This document shows, in pieces, positions 8,319 through 16,906 of a DNA stretch of 64,000 nucleotides. The stretch is from Actinoplanes ianthinogenes (GTDB taxonomy: Bacteria > Actinomycetota > Actinomycetes > Mycobacteriales > Micromonosporaceae), in NCBI RefSeq assembly GCF_018324205.1, contig NZ_AP023356.1, positions 5,314,001 through 5,378,000 on the forward strand, written 5' to 3'. Position 1 is the first letter of the stretch; each line of letters begins with the position of its first letter. The notes beneath the pieces are model-generated. The model saw nothing but the letters and a program-made list of their open reading frames with translations, ran no database searches and was not told the DNA's origin. A program made the position numbers and the translations under genes.

Positions 8319-9827
8319 ATGGAGACCGCGCCGCCCCGCGCCCTGCCGTCGGCCCTGGCCAGTGCGCTGGCCTTCGGCGCGAGCGGCGCCGTCCTGGTCC
8401 TGGAGATCGTCGCGCTGCGCCTGGTCGGGCCGTACGTCGGGGTGACCCTCCAGGTCAGCAGCTCGGTGATCGGCATCTCGCTGGCCGCGATCGCCTACGG
8501 CGCCTGGCTGGGCGGCCGCCTCGCCGACCGGTACGACCCCCGGATGCTGCTCGCCCCGGCCCTGATCCTCGGTGCGATCGGCGCCGCGGTCACCCTGCCG
8601 CTGGTCCGCTGGGGCGGTGAGCTGCTGCGCGGCGGTGCCGCCCCGGCCGTGCTCCTGCTCGCCGCGCTGGCCGTGTTCCTGCCCGCCTTCGTCCTCTCCG
8701 CGATCCCGCCGATGGTGGTGAAACTCCAGCTCAGCAGCCTGCGGGAGGCCGGCACCGTGGTCGGCCGGCTGTCCAGCGTCGGCACCCTGGGCGCGATCAC
8801 CGCGACGCTGGGCACCGGGTTCGTCCTCATCGCGGCGATGCCGAGCAGCGCGATCGTGCTGAGCTTGGCGGTGCTGCTGGCGCTCGGCGGGCTCACCCTC
8901 GGCTGGTGGCTGCGGCGCGACGAGACCCACCCGGAGCTGCCCGGCTCGCCGCGGTTCCGGGCCCTGCTGGCCACGATCGGGCTGCTCGGGGCCGGGATGG
9001 GCGCGATCTCGCCGACGCCCTGCGACATCGAGACGGCTTATCACTGCGCCCGGGTGGAGGCGGACCCGGACCGTCCCGGCGGCCGCCTGCTGCTGCTCAA
9101 CTCGGCCCCGCACTCGTACGTCGACCTCGACGACCCTCGCCACCTGGAGTTCGAGTACGTCCAGTGGATCGGCGCGGTCGCCGACGTGCTCCGCCCGGCC
9201 GGCGCCCCGATCGACGCCCTGCACATCGGTGGTGGCGGCTTCACCGTGCCGAACTACCTGCGCGCCACCCGCCCCGGCAGCGACCAGCTGGTCCTCGAGC
9301 TCGACGGTGAGCTGGTCGAGCTGGACAGACGCGAACTCGGCCTGGTCACCGGCCCCGACCTGCGGGTCCGGGTGGGCGACGCCCGGGTCGGCCTGACCGA
9401 GCGCCCCGCGGCGGGTTACGACCTGGTGGTCGGCGACGCCTTCGGCCACCAGGTGGTGCCCTGGCACCTGGCCACCCGGGAGATGGCCGCCGAGATCTCG
9501 CGCACCCTGCGGGACGACGGCGTCTACGCCCAGAACGTGATCGACTACCCGCCGGACCGGTTCATCCCGACCGAGGTGGCGACCGTCATGGCCGTCTTCC
9601 CGCACGTCGCGCTGATCGCCCCGGCGGACGCCCTGGCCGGCGAGGCCGGCTCCAACTTCGTCATCGTGGCTTCGCGCCGCCCGCTGCCGCTGGCGGCGCT
9701 CATCGCCCGGCTGGCCCGGATCGAGAAGCCGGTCGAGGTACTCACCGGCGACGAGCTCGCCCGGTACGTCGGCAGCGCCCGGGTGCTGACCGACGACTAC
9801 GCGCCGACGGACCAACTTTTGGGGTGA
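8319..9827 (+). CDS. membrane spermidine synthase-like protein
   Basis: 502 residues. The N-terminal ~230 residues form about seven hydrophobic segments, as in actinobacterial fused-MFS/spermidine synthase proteins. The C-terminal domain (about 300-480) is a Rossmann methyltransferase-like fold with the glycine motif HIGGGGFTVP, an acidic LELDGELVE that would bind the nucleoside, and VVGDAFG in place of the catalytic Asp region of polyamine aminopropyltransferases. The glycine motif differs from the canonical GGGDG, so true spermidine synthase activity is doubtful. The ATG lies one base after a palindromic hairpin. Confidence 0.8.
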   Translation: METAPPRALPSALASALAFGASGAVLVLEIVALRLVGPYVGVTLQVSSSVIGISLAAIAYGAWLGGRLADRYDPRMLLAPALILGAIGAAVTLPLVRWGGELLRGGAAPAVLLLAALAVFLPAFVLSAIPPMVVKLQLSSLREAGTVVGRLSSVGTLGAITATLGTGFVLIAAMPSSAIVLSLAVLLALGGLTLGWWLRRDETHPELPGSPRFRALLATIGLLGAGMGAISPTPCDIETAYHCARVEADPDRPGGRLLLLNSAPHSYVDLDDPRHLEFEYVQWIGAVADVLRPAGAPIDALHIGGGGFTVPNYLRATRPGSDQLVLELDGELVELDRRELGLVTGPDLRVRVGDARVGLTERPAAGYDLVVGDAFGHQVVPWHLATREMAAEISRTLRDDGVYAQNVIDYPPDRFIPTEVATVMAVFPHVALIAPADALAGEAGSNFVIVASRRPLPLAALIARLARIEKPVEVLTGDELARYVGSARVLTDDYAPTDQLLG

Positions 9828-9908
9828 TTCGGGCAGTCTGGGGAGCGATTCGCGACGGGTTTTGGTGTGCGCCATCGGAGCGTGAGCTGATCGGGCGAGA
9901 ATCGGCGC

Positions 9909-11663
9909 ATGGGGCGTACGGAGCGAAACGGTCATGTGGGATCGCTTCGTATCGCCGGGCGTTATCGCCTCGTCGAGAAGCTCGGCACCGGTGGCATGTC
10001 CGTGGTCTGGCGTGGTTACGACGAGACGCTGGGCCGTGAGGTCGCGGTCAAGGTGCTCTCCTCGCAGCTGGCCGAGGACCGCACGTTCCGGGACCGGCTC
10101 CGGCAGGAGGCGCTGGCCGCCGCCCGGCTCTGCCACCCGCACATCACCGGCGTCTACGACTTCGGTGAGGCGCTGCTCACCGACCAGCGGCTGACCGTCC
10201 CCTACGTGGTGATGGAGCTGAACGACGGCGAGTCGGTCGGCGCCCGGATCGGCCGGCAGGGCTCGCTGGACTGGCGCGAGGCCGTGATGGTCTGCGCCGA
10301 GGTCGCCTCGGCGCTCGCCACCGCACACGCCCGCGGCGTCGTGCACCGGGACGTCACCCCGGCCAACGTGATGCTCACCGGCTCCGGCGCCAAGGTGGTC
10401 GACTTCGGCATCTCGGCGGTGGTCGGCCAGCGGGACGCCGGCCCGGACGGCAGCCTGCTCGGCACCCCCGCCTATCTGGCCCCGGAACGGCTCGCCGGCG
10501 CCCAGGTCTCCGCGGCCACCGACGTGTACGCCCTCGGCCTCCTGCTCTACCGCGCCCTCACCGGCCGGATGCCGTGGCCCGCCGAGAGCACCGCCGAGGC
10601 CCTGCGCGCCCACCTGTACGCCGACCCCGACCCGGTCCCGGACCTCCCCGGCATGCCGCCCGCCGTCGCCGACCTGTGCCTGCGCTGCCTCGCCAAGGAC
10701 CCGGCCGACCGCCCGCCCTCGGCTGAACTCGCCCGCGCCCTGGCCGCCACCGTCGGGGTCCGCCCGATCATCCCGCCGCTGCGTCCGGGCGAGCTGTCCA
10801 CAGTTCCGGCCGTCCCGGCCGCCCGGGGCGTGGCCCCCGCACCCGCCGACGGCAAGGGCCGCCTCGGCGGCACCCAGGTCCTCAAGCTGCGACTCCGCGC
10901 CGGCCTGCGGATCGGCGCCCTGCTCCGGCTGGGCCGGGTGCGGCCGCTGGGCGGCGGCGTCTTCGTCGGCTCCCGGCCGCGCCGCAACCGCCCGGCGGCG
11001 GCACGGAACCGGCTGTCGGCGGTCGCCGCCCTGGCCAGCGTGGTCCTGCTGGCCGGCAGCGCACTCAGCTGGTCGGCCCGGCGGGAGGCCGCCGACGCCG
11101 GCCGCTCCAGCGCCTCGGCCGCCGGTCCCGCCTCGGGCGGCGGCGCGGTGCAACGGGTCCGCTGCGCCGTCCGTTACCAGGTAAGGCGCGACTCGGGCGG
11201 CACCTTCGAGGCGCGACTGACCGTGCAGACGACCGGCGGCACGAACGGCTGGCGCGTCGACTTCTCCTTCCCCGGCGGTCAGCGGCTGGCCGGCACGCCG
11301 AAGTCGGTCGCCCAGCGCGGCCGGCACGTCATGATCCATGGCCAGGGCCGGAGCCGGGTGGTCACGCTGCGCGGCGGCTACCGGGAGCGCAACCCGCTGC
11401 CGCTCTCGTTCGCCATGAACGGGCACCCGTGCCGGGCCGAGGTGCTCGGCAGCGTCAGCGAACCGGCCCCGGTCGCGGACGACTCGGTGAGCGCGGCCTC
11501 GGCCGAGGACCGCCCCGGCCCCGAGGAGACCATCCGCAAACGCAAGCGCCCGTCGTCGCGGCCCGGCACCGGCTCCCGCAAGCCGCAGCCGCCACCGCCA
11601 CCGGCCGGCCGCTCGCAACCGCCCCCGGCCAAACGCGGCGGTGGCTTCTCTCTCGCTCTCTGA
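9909..11663 (+). CDS. Ser/Thr protein kinase with CBM2-like extracytoplasmic domain
   Basis: 584 residues. The kinase domain (about 19-285) has the glycine loop LGTGGMSVV, Lys48, HRDVTPAN with catalytic Asp148, DFG at 165-167 and GTPAYLAPE. Thr150 replaces the Lys usual in HRDxKPxN. A proline- and arginine-rich linker leads to a membrane helix (about 367-389). Outside lies a domain (about 417-510) bounded by Cys419 and Cys508, with NGWRVDFSFPGGQ and FAMNGHPC, matching the carbohydrate-binding CBM2 pattern. Most surface tryptophans of cellulose-binding CBM2 are absent, so the ligand may not be cellulose. There are no PASTA repeats. A proline/Arg-rich tail ends the protein. It is a receptor kinase, possibly sensing a wall or external polysaccharide. 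Confidence 0.88.
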   Translation: MGRTERNGHVGSLRIAGRYRLVEKLGTGGMSVVWRGYDETLGREVAVKVLSSQLAEDRTFRDRLRQEALAAARLCHPHITGVYDFGEALLTDQRLTVPYVVMELNDGESVGARIGRQGSLDWREAVMVCAEVASALATAHARGVVHRDVTPANVMLTGSGAKVVDFGISAVVGQRDAGPDGSLLGTPAYLAPERLAGAQVSAATDVYALGLLLYRALTGRMPWPAESTAEALRAHLYADPDPVPDLPGMPPAVADLCLRCLAKDPADRPPSAELARALAATVGVRPIIPPLRPGELSTVPAVPAARGVAPAPADGKGRLGGTQVLKLRLRAGLRIGALLRLGRVRPLGGGVFVGSRPRRNRPAAARNRLSAVAALASVVLLAGSALSWSARREAADAGRSSASAAGPASGGGAVQRVRCAVRYQVRRDSGGTFEARLTVQTTGGTNGWRVDFSFPGGQRLAGTPKSVAQRGRHVMIHGQGRSRVVTLRGGYRERNPLPLSFAMNGHPCRAEVLGSVSEPAPVADDSVSAASAEDRPGPEETIRKRKRPSSRPGTGSRKPQPPPPPAGRSQPPPAKRGGGFSLAL

Positions 11664-11686
11664 TCAAAGGGGTCAGGTCGCGCGGA

Positions 11687-11692
11687 TAGGGT
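11687..11692 (+). promoter_or_regulatory. -10-like TAGGGT, leaderless start of the 11700 SDR
   Basis: TAGGGT is followed by 7 bases and the ATG at 11700. No Shine-Dalgarno sequence is present. Confidence 0.4.
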
Positions 11693-11699
11693 CGACTCC

Positions 11700-12425
11700 A
11701 TGACAAGACTGGCAGTGGTCACCGGTGGTGGCACCGGAATCGGCCGGGCGACGGCCGGCATGCTCGCGGGCGAGGGTTACGACGTGATCATCGTGGGGCG
11801 GCGTCCCGAGGTGCTCGCGGACGCGGTGAAATGGATCGGCCCGCAGGCCTCGGCGATCACCGCGGACGCCGCCGACCCGGCACAGATCCCCGCGGTGGTC
11901 GACGCGATCGCCGGCCGCGCGGTGGACGTCCTGGTCAACAACGCCGGCGCGTTCATCGGCGGCGACGAGGACAGCCTCGACGCGGTCGCCGCGCGCTGGC
12001 GGGCGAACCTCGACTCCAACGTGCTCACCGCCGTGCTGATGACCACGGCGCTGCTGCCGCTGCTCCGCCGCCCGGGCGGCAAAATCATCCTGACCAGCTC
12101 GATCGCGGCCCAGCGGGGCGGCGGCGGGCCCTACTCCGCGGCCAAGGCCGCCCTGCACGGGTACGTGCTGGACCTCGCCACCAAGCTTGGCGCCGAGGGC
12201 ATCACGGCCAACGTGATCTCGCCCGGATACATCACCGACAGCGAGTTCTTCGACGGCCGGATGACCGCGGAAGGGCACGCCTCGCGGGTCGACGCGTCGC
12301 TGCTGAAGCGGGCCGGCGAGCCGTCGGACATCGCCGAGGCGGTGCGCTGGCTGACCGGTCCGGGCGGCGGCTTCGTCACCGGTCAGATCATCAACGTCAA
12401 CGGCGGGACCGTCCTGGGTCGCTGA
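11700..12425 (+). CDS. SDR family oxidoreductase
   Basis: 241 residues. The cofactor motif is TGGGTGIG (8-15), NNAG lies near 80-83, and the catalytic residues are Ser133/134, Tyr145 and Lys149 in GPYSAAKAAL. It ends with GQIINVNGGTVLGR, as classical SDRs do. It shares its fold, but little sequence, with the SDR at 6446. The gene is monocistronic and followed by a noncoding 20-nt repeat array. Substrate unknown. Confidence 0.87.
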   Translation: MTRLAVVTGGGTGIGRATAGMLAGEGYDVIIVGRRPEVLADAVKWIGPQASAITADAADPAQIPAVVDAIAGRAVDVLVNNAGAFIGGDEDSLDAVAARWRANLDSNVLTAVLMTTALLPLLRRPGGKIILTSSIAAQRGGGGPYSAAKAALHGYVLDLATKLGAEGITANVISPGYITDSEFFDGRMTAEGHASRVDASLLKRAGEPSDIAEAVRWLTGPGGGFVTGQIINVNGGTVLGR

Positions 12426-12538
12426 ATCCATTTTCGGTACGCGTAAAGCCCCTGCCCGTGGTACCCGGTGGCCGGATCACCCGGCCGCCGGGCCGGGCGG
12501 TCGCGGTCAGTGGCTTCCGCCGGGTCGGGCCGTCCCGC

Positions 12539-12750
12539 TCATCGGTGGCCGGGTGCGCGTCACGGGCGGCCGGTCCCGGTCATTGGCGGCCGGGTTTCGT
12601 CTTTGGCGGCCGGTTTCCGTCTTTGGCCGCCGGTTCCCGTCTTTGGCGGCCGGTTTCCGTCTTTGGCCGCCGGTTCCCGTCTTTGGCGGCCGGTTTCCGT
12701 CTTTGGCCGCCGGTTCCCGTCTTTGGCCGCCGGTTCCCGTCATTGGCCGC
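12539..12750. repeat. noncoding tandem array of about 20-nt units
   Basis: Nine to ten units with consensus GTCTTTGGCGGCCGGTTTCC, alternating with GTCTTTGGCCGCCGGTTCCC. They are near-identical from 12599 to 12738 and decay at both ends. A 20-base period cannot hold one reading frame, so the array is not protein-coding. It fills most of the 314-base space between two convergent genes and supplies the last bases and stop codon of the gene at 12740. No spacers are present, so it is not CRISPR. Confidence 0.85.
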
Positions 12751-13138
12751 CGCCGGTGAACCGGCCCTCGTCCGGCCGGTTCGGCCGGAACCGCAGGCCG
12801 GACCAGCGCTCGTCGATCGCCACCTGCCCGCACGGCCGCATGTCGAAATCGGCCACGATGGGCCAGAGGGTGTCCCGGTTGATGTCCGCCTTATTGCCCT
12901 TCGGATAGGCGATCCAGAACGCGCCCGGCTTGTCGAGGTCGGCCCGGTGCTCGGTGAGCTGCTCCCGCACACTGGCGGCGTCCTCGGCGAAGAGCACAGC
13001 GGTGCCGGCCGCGGCCAGCGTCCCGGTCTCGCGCACGCCCTCCGGCATCGGCGTGAGCAGCGGCAGGCGAGCCGGTTGGTTGAGCCAGACGGTGGAGTTC
13101 GGCTTGATCAACAGCTTCTCGGCGATCGTTTTGCTCAT
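12740..13138 (-). CDS. conserved hypothetical protein of about 132 residues
   Basis: A small soluble protein starting MSKTIAEKLLIKPN, with hydrophobic segments that look like a compact alpha/beta fold (VWLNQPARLPLLTPMPEGV, AFWIAYPKGNKADINRDTLW). The start at 13138 is preceded by a GGAAG Shine-Dalgarno sequence. A longer upstream extension in the same frame lacks normal protein composition and is not used. The last residues (FTGGGQ) and the stop are encoded by the first unit of the adjacent repeat array, so the array has overwritten the original 3' end. I recognise it only as an actinobacterial small-protein family; function unknown. Confidence 0.75.
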   Translation of the reverse strand: MSKTIAEKLLIKPNSTVWLNQPARLPLLTPMPEGVRETGTLAAAGTAVLFAEDAASVREQLTEHRADLDKPGAFWIAYPKGNKADINRDTLWPIVADFDMRPCGQVAIDERWSGLRFRPNRPDEGRFTGGGQ

Positions 13139-13397
13139 GTGCTGAGACTTCCATTCAGGGGTGGGTCCGGGTCGGGTTTGCGCCGAAGCCAGCCGCCCGG
13201 CGGCCGCCTGGTGGCGGACGAGCCCCGTCGCCCCGGGCGCCCGGCCGGTGTGCTGCCCGCATGGCTTCCTCCTGCCGCTGGACTTCGGATGCCCACGCAG
13301 CTTGGCCCAGATCTCGTGAACTCGCATCCGAGCCTGTGGACAACGGCGGAATGTGGATAACTCCGGTTCTGTCGGTGGGGGCTGGTAGACATGCCGG

Positions 13398-15542
13398 GTG
13401 ACCGAGACGACGCGAAACACGGCCGGAGCGGCTGAGCGGGCGAGTGTGCGGGAGCGCGCCGAGGAGGTGCTGCGCCGGCTCGCCGGCGAGCACGCGAGAC
13501 TGCGTGAGGATCAGTGGCGCGCCATCGAGGCGCTCACCGTGGACCGCCGGCGGGTGCTCTGCGTGCAGCGCACCGGCTGGGGCAAGTCGGCGGTCTACTT
13601 CGTGGCCACCGCCCTGCTGCGGGCCGCCGGCTCCACCGGCCCCACGGTGATCGTGTCCCCGCTGCTCGCCCTGATGCGTAACCAGGTGGACGCGGCCGCC
13701 CGGGCCGGCATCCGCGCCCGCACCATCAACTCGGCAAATCTCGAGGAGTGGTCCGAGATCGAGCAGGAGGTCCGGGCCGGCACGGTCGACGTGCTGCTGA
13801 TCAGCCCCGAGCGGCTGAACAACCCCGACTTCCGCGACAACGTGCTTCCCGGCCTGGCGCACAGCACCGGCCTGCTGGTGGTCGACGAGGCGCACTGTGT
13901 CTCGGACTGGGGTCACGACTTCCGGCCGGATTATCGGCGACTGCGGACCTTCCTCGGTGGACTCCCGGCCAGCACCCCGGTGCTCGCCACCACCGCGACC
14001 GCCAACGCGCGGGTCACCGCCGACGTCGCCGACCAGCTCGGCGACGCCCTGGTGCTGCGCGGCCCGCTGGACCGTGACTCGCTGCGCCTCGCGGTGCTCC
14101 GGCTACCCGACCCGGCGCACCGGCTGGCCTGGCTCGCCGACCACCTCGAGCGGCTGCCCGGCTCCGGCATCGTCTACACACTGACCGTCGCCGGCGCGAC
14201 CGAGGCGGCTGACTTCCTGCGCTCCCGCGGGTTCGCCGTCGCGACCTACACCGGCAAGGTCGAGGACGCCGAGCGCCGAGCCGCCGAGCAGGACCTGCTG
14301 GACAACAAGATCAAGGCGCTGGTGGCCACCTCCGCGCTCGGCATGGGCTTCGACAAGCCGGATCTCGGCTTCGTCGTCCACCTGGGCGCGCCGAATTCAC
14401 CGATCGCCTATTACCAGCAGGTCGGCCGGGCCGGCCGGGCCGTCGAGCACGCCGAGGTGGTGCTGCTGCCCGGCCCGGAGGACGCGGCGATCTGGCGTTA
14501 TTTCGCCTCGCTCGCCTTCCCGCCGGAGGAGCAGGTGCGGGCGGTGCTGACCCAGCTCTCCGCCGAGCGGCCGCTGTCCACCCAGGCCCTGGAGCCGCTC
14601 GTCGACCTGCGTCGCAACCGGTTGGAGCTGCTGCTCAAGGTGCTCGACGTGGACGGCGCGGTGCGTCGCACGCGCGGCGGCTGGCTCGCCACCGGCGAGC
14701 CGTGGACCTATGACACCGCCCGGTTGCGGCGCGTCGCCGAGGCCCGCGACACCGAGCAGCAAACCATGCTTGAGTACGCAGTGACCCCCACCTGCCGGAT
14801 GGAGTTCCTCCGCCGGTGTCTCGACGACCCGGAGGCGGCGCCCTGCGGCCGGTGTGACAACTGCGCCGGCCCGCTCTTCGACGCCGACGTGTCGTCCGGT
14901 TCGCTGGCCGCCGCCGAGGCGTTCCTCGGCCGGCCCGGCGTGGAGGTCGCGCCGAAAAAGATGTGGCCCACCGGCATGGCCGCCGTCGGCATCTCGCTGA
15001 AAGGCAAGATCGGCCCCGCCGAGCAGATCGAGCCCGGCCGGGCCGTCGGCCGCCTCTCCGACCTGGGCTGGGGCGCGCGCCTGCGCGGCGTGGTCGGCCC
15101 GGACGCGCCGGACGCGCCGATCCCGGCCGAGCTGGCCGCCGCGGTTGTCGAGGTTCTCAAGGCCTGGGCCCGGGGCGACGACGCCTGGTCCCAGCGCCCG
15201 GCCGGCGTCGTCGCCATCGGCTCCCGCCGTCATCCACAGCTTGTCCACAGCCTCGCCGACCACATCGCAACGATCGGCCGCCTGCCGTTACTCGGCAGCC
15301 TGCCCTCGACCCGCTCCGGGGCGGACACCTTCCGGGGCAACAGCGCCCAACGGGTCCGCGCCCTGCACGACGCCTTCCCGGTCCCGCCCGACCTGGCCGC
15401 CGCCGTGTCCGCTCACCCCGGCCCGCTGCTCCTGGTCGACGACCTGGTCGACTCCGGCTGGACGATGACCCTGGCGGGCCGAGTCCTCCGCAGGTCCGGG
15501 GCCGACGCCGTCCTCCCGCTCGCCCTCGCGGTGGCCGGCTGA
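13398..15542 (+). CDS. RecQ-family DNA helicase with phosphoribosyltransferase-like C-terminus
   Basis: 714 residues. The helicase core has Walker A TGWGKSAVYF (Lys63), DEAHCVSDWGHDFRPDYRRL (motif II and RecQ loop region) and QQVGRAGRA (motif VI). A RecQ zinc-binding region follows, with CRMEFLRRC and CGRCDNC. There is no HRDC domain. Instead the last ~60 residues contain LLLVDDLVDSGWTM, the PRPP-binding motif of ComF/purine-type phosphoribosyltransferases. It unwinds DNA 3' to 5' with ATP in repair or replication. The tail may bind a nucleotide or PRPP; its function is unknown. The GTG start at 13398 is chosen because the protein begins normally there. Confidence 0.9.
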   Translation: MTETTRNTAGAAERASVRERAEEVLRRLAGEHARLREDQWRAIEALTVDRRRVLCVQRTGWGKSAVYFVATALLRAAGSTGPTVIVSPLLALMRNQVDAAARAGIRARTINSANLEEWSEIEQEVRAGTVDVLLISPERLNNPDFRDNVLPGLAHSTGLLVVDEAHCVSDWGHDFRPDYRRLRTFLGGLPASTPVLATTATANARVTADVADQLGDALVLRGPLDRDSLRLAVLRLPDPAHRLAWLADHLERLPGSGIVYTLTVAGATEAADFLRSRGFAVATYTGKVEDAERRAAEQDLLDNKIKALVATSALGMGFDKPDLGFVVHLGAPNSPIAYYQQVGRAGRAVEHAEVVLLPGPEDAAIWRYFASLAFPPEEQVRAVLTQLSAERPLSTQALEPLVDLRRNRLELLLKVLDVDGAVRRTRGGWLATGEPWTYDTARLRRVAEARDTEQQTMLEYAVTPTCRMEFLRRCLDDPEAAPCGRCDNCAGPLFDADVSSGSLAAAEAFLGRPGVEVAPKKMWPTGMAAVGISLKGKIGPAEQIEPGRAVGRLSDLGWGARLRGVVGPDAPDAPIPAELAAAVVEVLKAWARGDDAWSQRPAGVVAIGSRRHPQLVHSLADHIATIGRLPLLGSLPSTRSGADTFRGNSAQRVRALHDAFPVPPDLAAAVSAHPGPLLLVDDLVDSGWTMTLAGRVLRRSGADAVLPLALAVAG

Positions 15543-15572
15543 CCAAAGACCCGCCCACCCAGCCCCGCCCCA

Positions 15573-15862
15573 CGGTCGGCTCGTCCCACGGTCGGCTCGT
15601 TCTGCGGTCGGCTCGTTCTGCCGTCCGCTCGTCCCGTGGTCCGTTTGTCACGGGCAGGCGCCTCGTTGCCCATGATCCGCTGGTCACGGGCGGTGTGCTT
15701 ATCGCCCCCGGTCGTTTGTCGCGCGCGGTGCACCCGCCGCCGGAGGTCCGGTCGGCGCGGCGCGGTGGGCCGGCAGCCGGAGGTGCGCTCCTCGTGCGCG
15801 GTGCTCGTCGTGCGCGATCCGCTCGTTCTGCGGTCCGTTCGCTCGGTGGTCCGTTTTGCTCA
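15573..15862. repeat. degenerate noncoding tandem array of about 16-nt units
   Basis: Units resembling CGGTCGGCTCGTTCTG repeat with a 16-base period. Five contiguous copies span 15573-15652 and three more span 15815-15862, with drifted copies between. The array fills the 333-base gap between the convergent recQ-like and acetyltransferase genes. The period excludes a conserved reading frame. I see no RNA gene inside it. Confidence 0.7.
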
Positions 15863-15875
15863 GGCCCGGGCGAGG

Positions 15876-16361
15876 TCAGGGCCGGGCGAGGTCAGGGTGG
15901 GCGAGGTCAGGGTGGGCGAGGATGGCGTTCCGAGTGGGGCGGCGGTCGAGCTCCATGTAGCGGGAGGCGCCTTCGAGAGGGGTGAAGCCGGAGCGGCGGT
16001 ACACCTCGTGGGCGTCGCGGGTGGCGAGCAGGAGGCGGAGGATGCCGCGGGCGGTCATGTCCTCGACGATGCTGTCGACGAGCCAGCCGCCCAGGCCGCG
16101 GCCGCGGTGTGCCTGGTCGACGAAGACGTCGCAGACCCAGGCGAAGGTGGCGCCGTCGGTGACCACCCGGGCGAAGGCGACCTGCTCGTCACCGGCGAGG
16201 ACCGAGTAGGGCACGGAGCCGGCGATCGAGCGGCTGACCAGCTCGTGCGATCTGCCGGTGGCCCAGTAGGACTCCTCGTCCAGCCAGCGGTGCACTCGAT
16301 CGACGTCGACCCGGGTCGCGTCGTCGGTCAGGACGTAGCCGTTGCGCTCGCGGTTTCCCAC
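15876..16361 (-). CDS. GNAT-family N-acetyltransferase
   Basis: 161 residues. The acetyl-CoA binding signature is in DVFVDQAHRGRGLGGWLVDSIVEDM, with the RGRGLG pyrophosphate loop, and the C-terminal motif is EVYRRSGFTPLEGASRYMEL. This type often acetylates small amines or antibiotics; the substrate is unknown. A strong AAAGGAG Shine-Dalgarno sequence precedes the GTG start. The C-terminus ends in a short HPDLAHPDLA duplication coded by a 15-nt direct repeat, next to the degenerate intergenic array, which suggests local slippage. Confidence 0.85.
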   Translation of the reverse strand: MGNRERNGYVLTDDATRVDVDRVHRWLDEESYWATGRSHELVSRSIAGSVPYSVLAGDEQVAFARVVTDGATFAWVCDVFVDQAHRGRGLGGWLVDSIVEDMTARGILRLLLATRDAHEVYRRSGFTPLEGASRYMELDRRPTRNAILAHPDLAHPDLARP

Positions 16362-16501
16362 GGATGACTCCTTTGCCGTTTGGATTCCGTCGGCATGGTG
16401 TCACGCCGACCGCTCCGGCCCGCCAACTCATTCCCACTGATTGACGAAGAACGAGCCACCCACGCTGACGGCCGCCGGCGCCGGGGTGTGACAGTTCGCG
16501 G

Positions 16502-16518
16502 ATACCGGCGGGGGGTAT
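16502..16518. promoter_or_regulatory. CsoR-type copper operator
   Basis: ATACC and GGTAT arms flank a G-rich centre, overlapping the -10-like TATGCT (16516-16521) of csoR. Inverted ATACC/GGTAT around a G tract is the known form of CsoR operators in actinobacteria. Its place over the promoter implies autorepression relieved by Cu(I). Confidence 0.7.
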
Positions 16519-16527
16519 GCTGGGCGC

Positions 16528-16833
16528 ATGTCCGACGAGCCGACTCCGCAGCACGGACCGCATGGTTACTCCGGGGACAAGGCGGCCCTGGTCAGCCGCC
16601 TGCGCCGGATCGAGGGGCAGATCCGCGGCCTGCAGCGGATGGTCGACGAGGACACCTATTGCATCGACGTCCTGACCCAGATCTCCGCGGCGAAAAGCGC
16701 GTTGCAGGCGGTCGCGGTCGGCCTGCTGGAGGACCACCTGGCCCACTGCGTGGTGGACGCGGCCCGGGCCGGCGACCCCTCCGCCAAGGTCAAGGAGGCG
16801 TCCGACGCGATCGCCCGGTTGATCAAGTCATAG
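16528..16833 (+). CDS. csoR: copper-sensing repressor CsoR
   Basis: 101 residues, all-helical DUF156 repressor. The Cu(I) ligands of the family are present with exact spacing: Cys45 (YCIDVLTQ), His70 and Cys74 (HLAHC). The N-terminal RLRRIEGQIRGLQRM is the DNA-binding face. The operator overlaps its own promoter, six bases downstream of which lies the ATG, so the message is probably leaderless. It is followed by a CopZ chaperone and a His-rich membrane protein, which are probably controlled by it. No CopA ATPase lies in the window. Confidence 0.92.
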   Translation: MSDEPTPQHGPHGYSGDKAALVSRLRRIEGQIRGLQRMVDEDTYCIDVLTQISAAKSALQAVAVGLLEDHLAHCVVDAARAGDPSAKVKEASDAIARLIKS

Positions 16834-16906
16834 GCGTCGCGGGGAACCGGATCGGTCCGGCGAGCGACATTAGTTTCAGACGCCCAGCAGAGCGAAAGGC
16901 TTCATC

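Noticed and set aside
5537..8476. 979-residue minus-strand frame
   Set aside because: It covers three complete plus-strand genes and has no motif of its own.
12539..12750. CRISPR or coding repeat
   Set aside because: No spacers, and a 20-base period breaks any reading frame.
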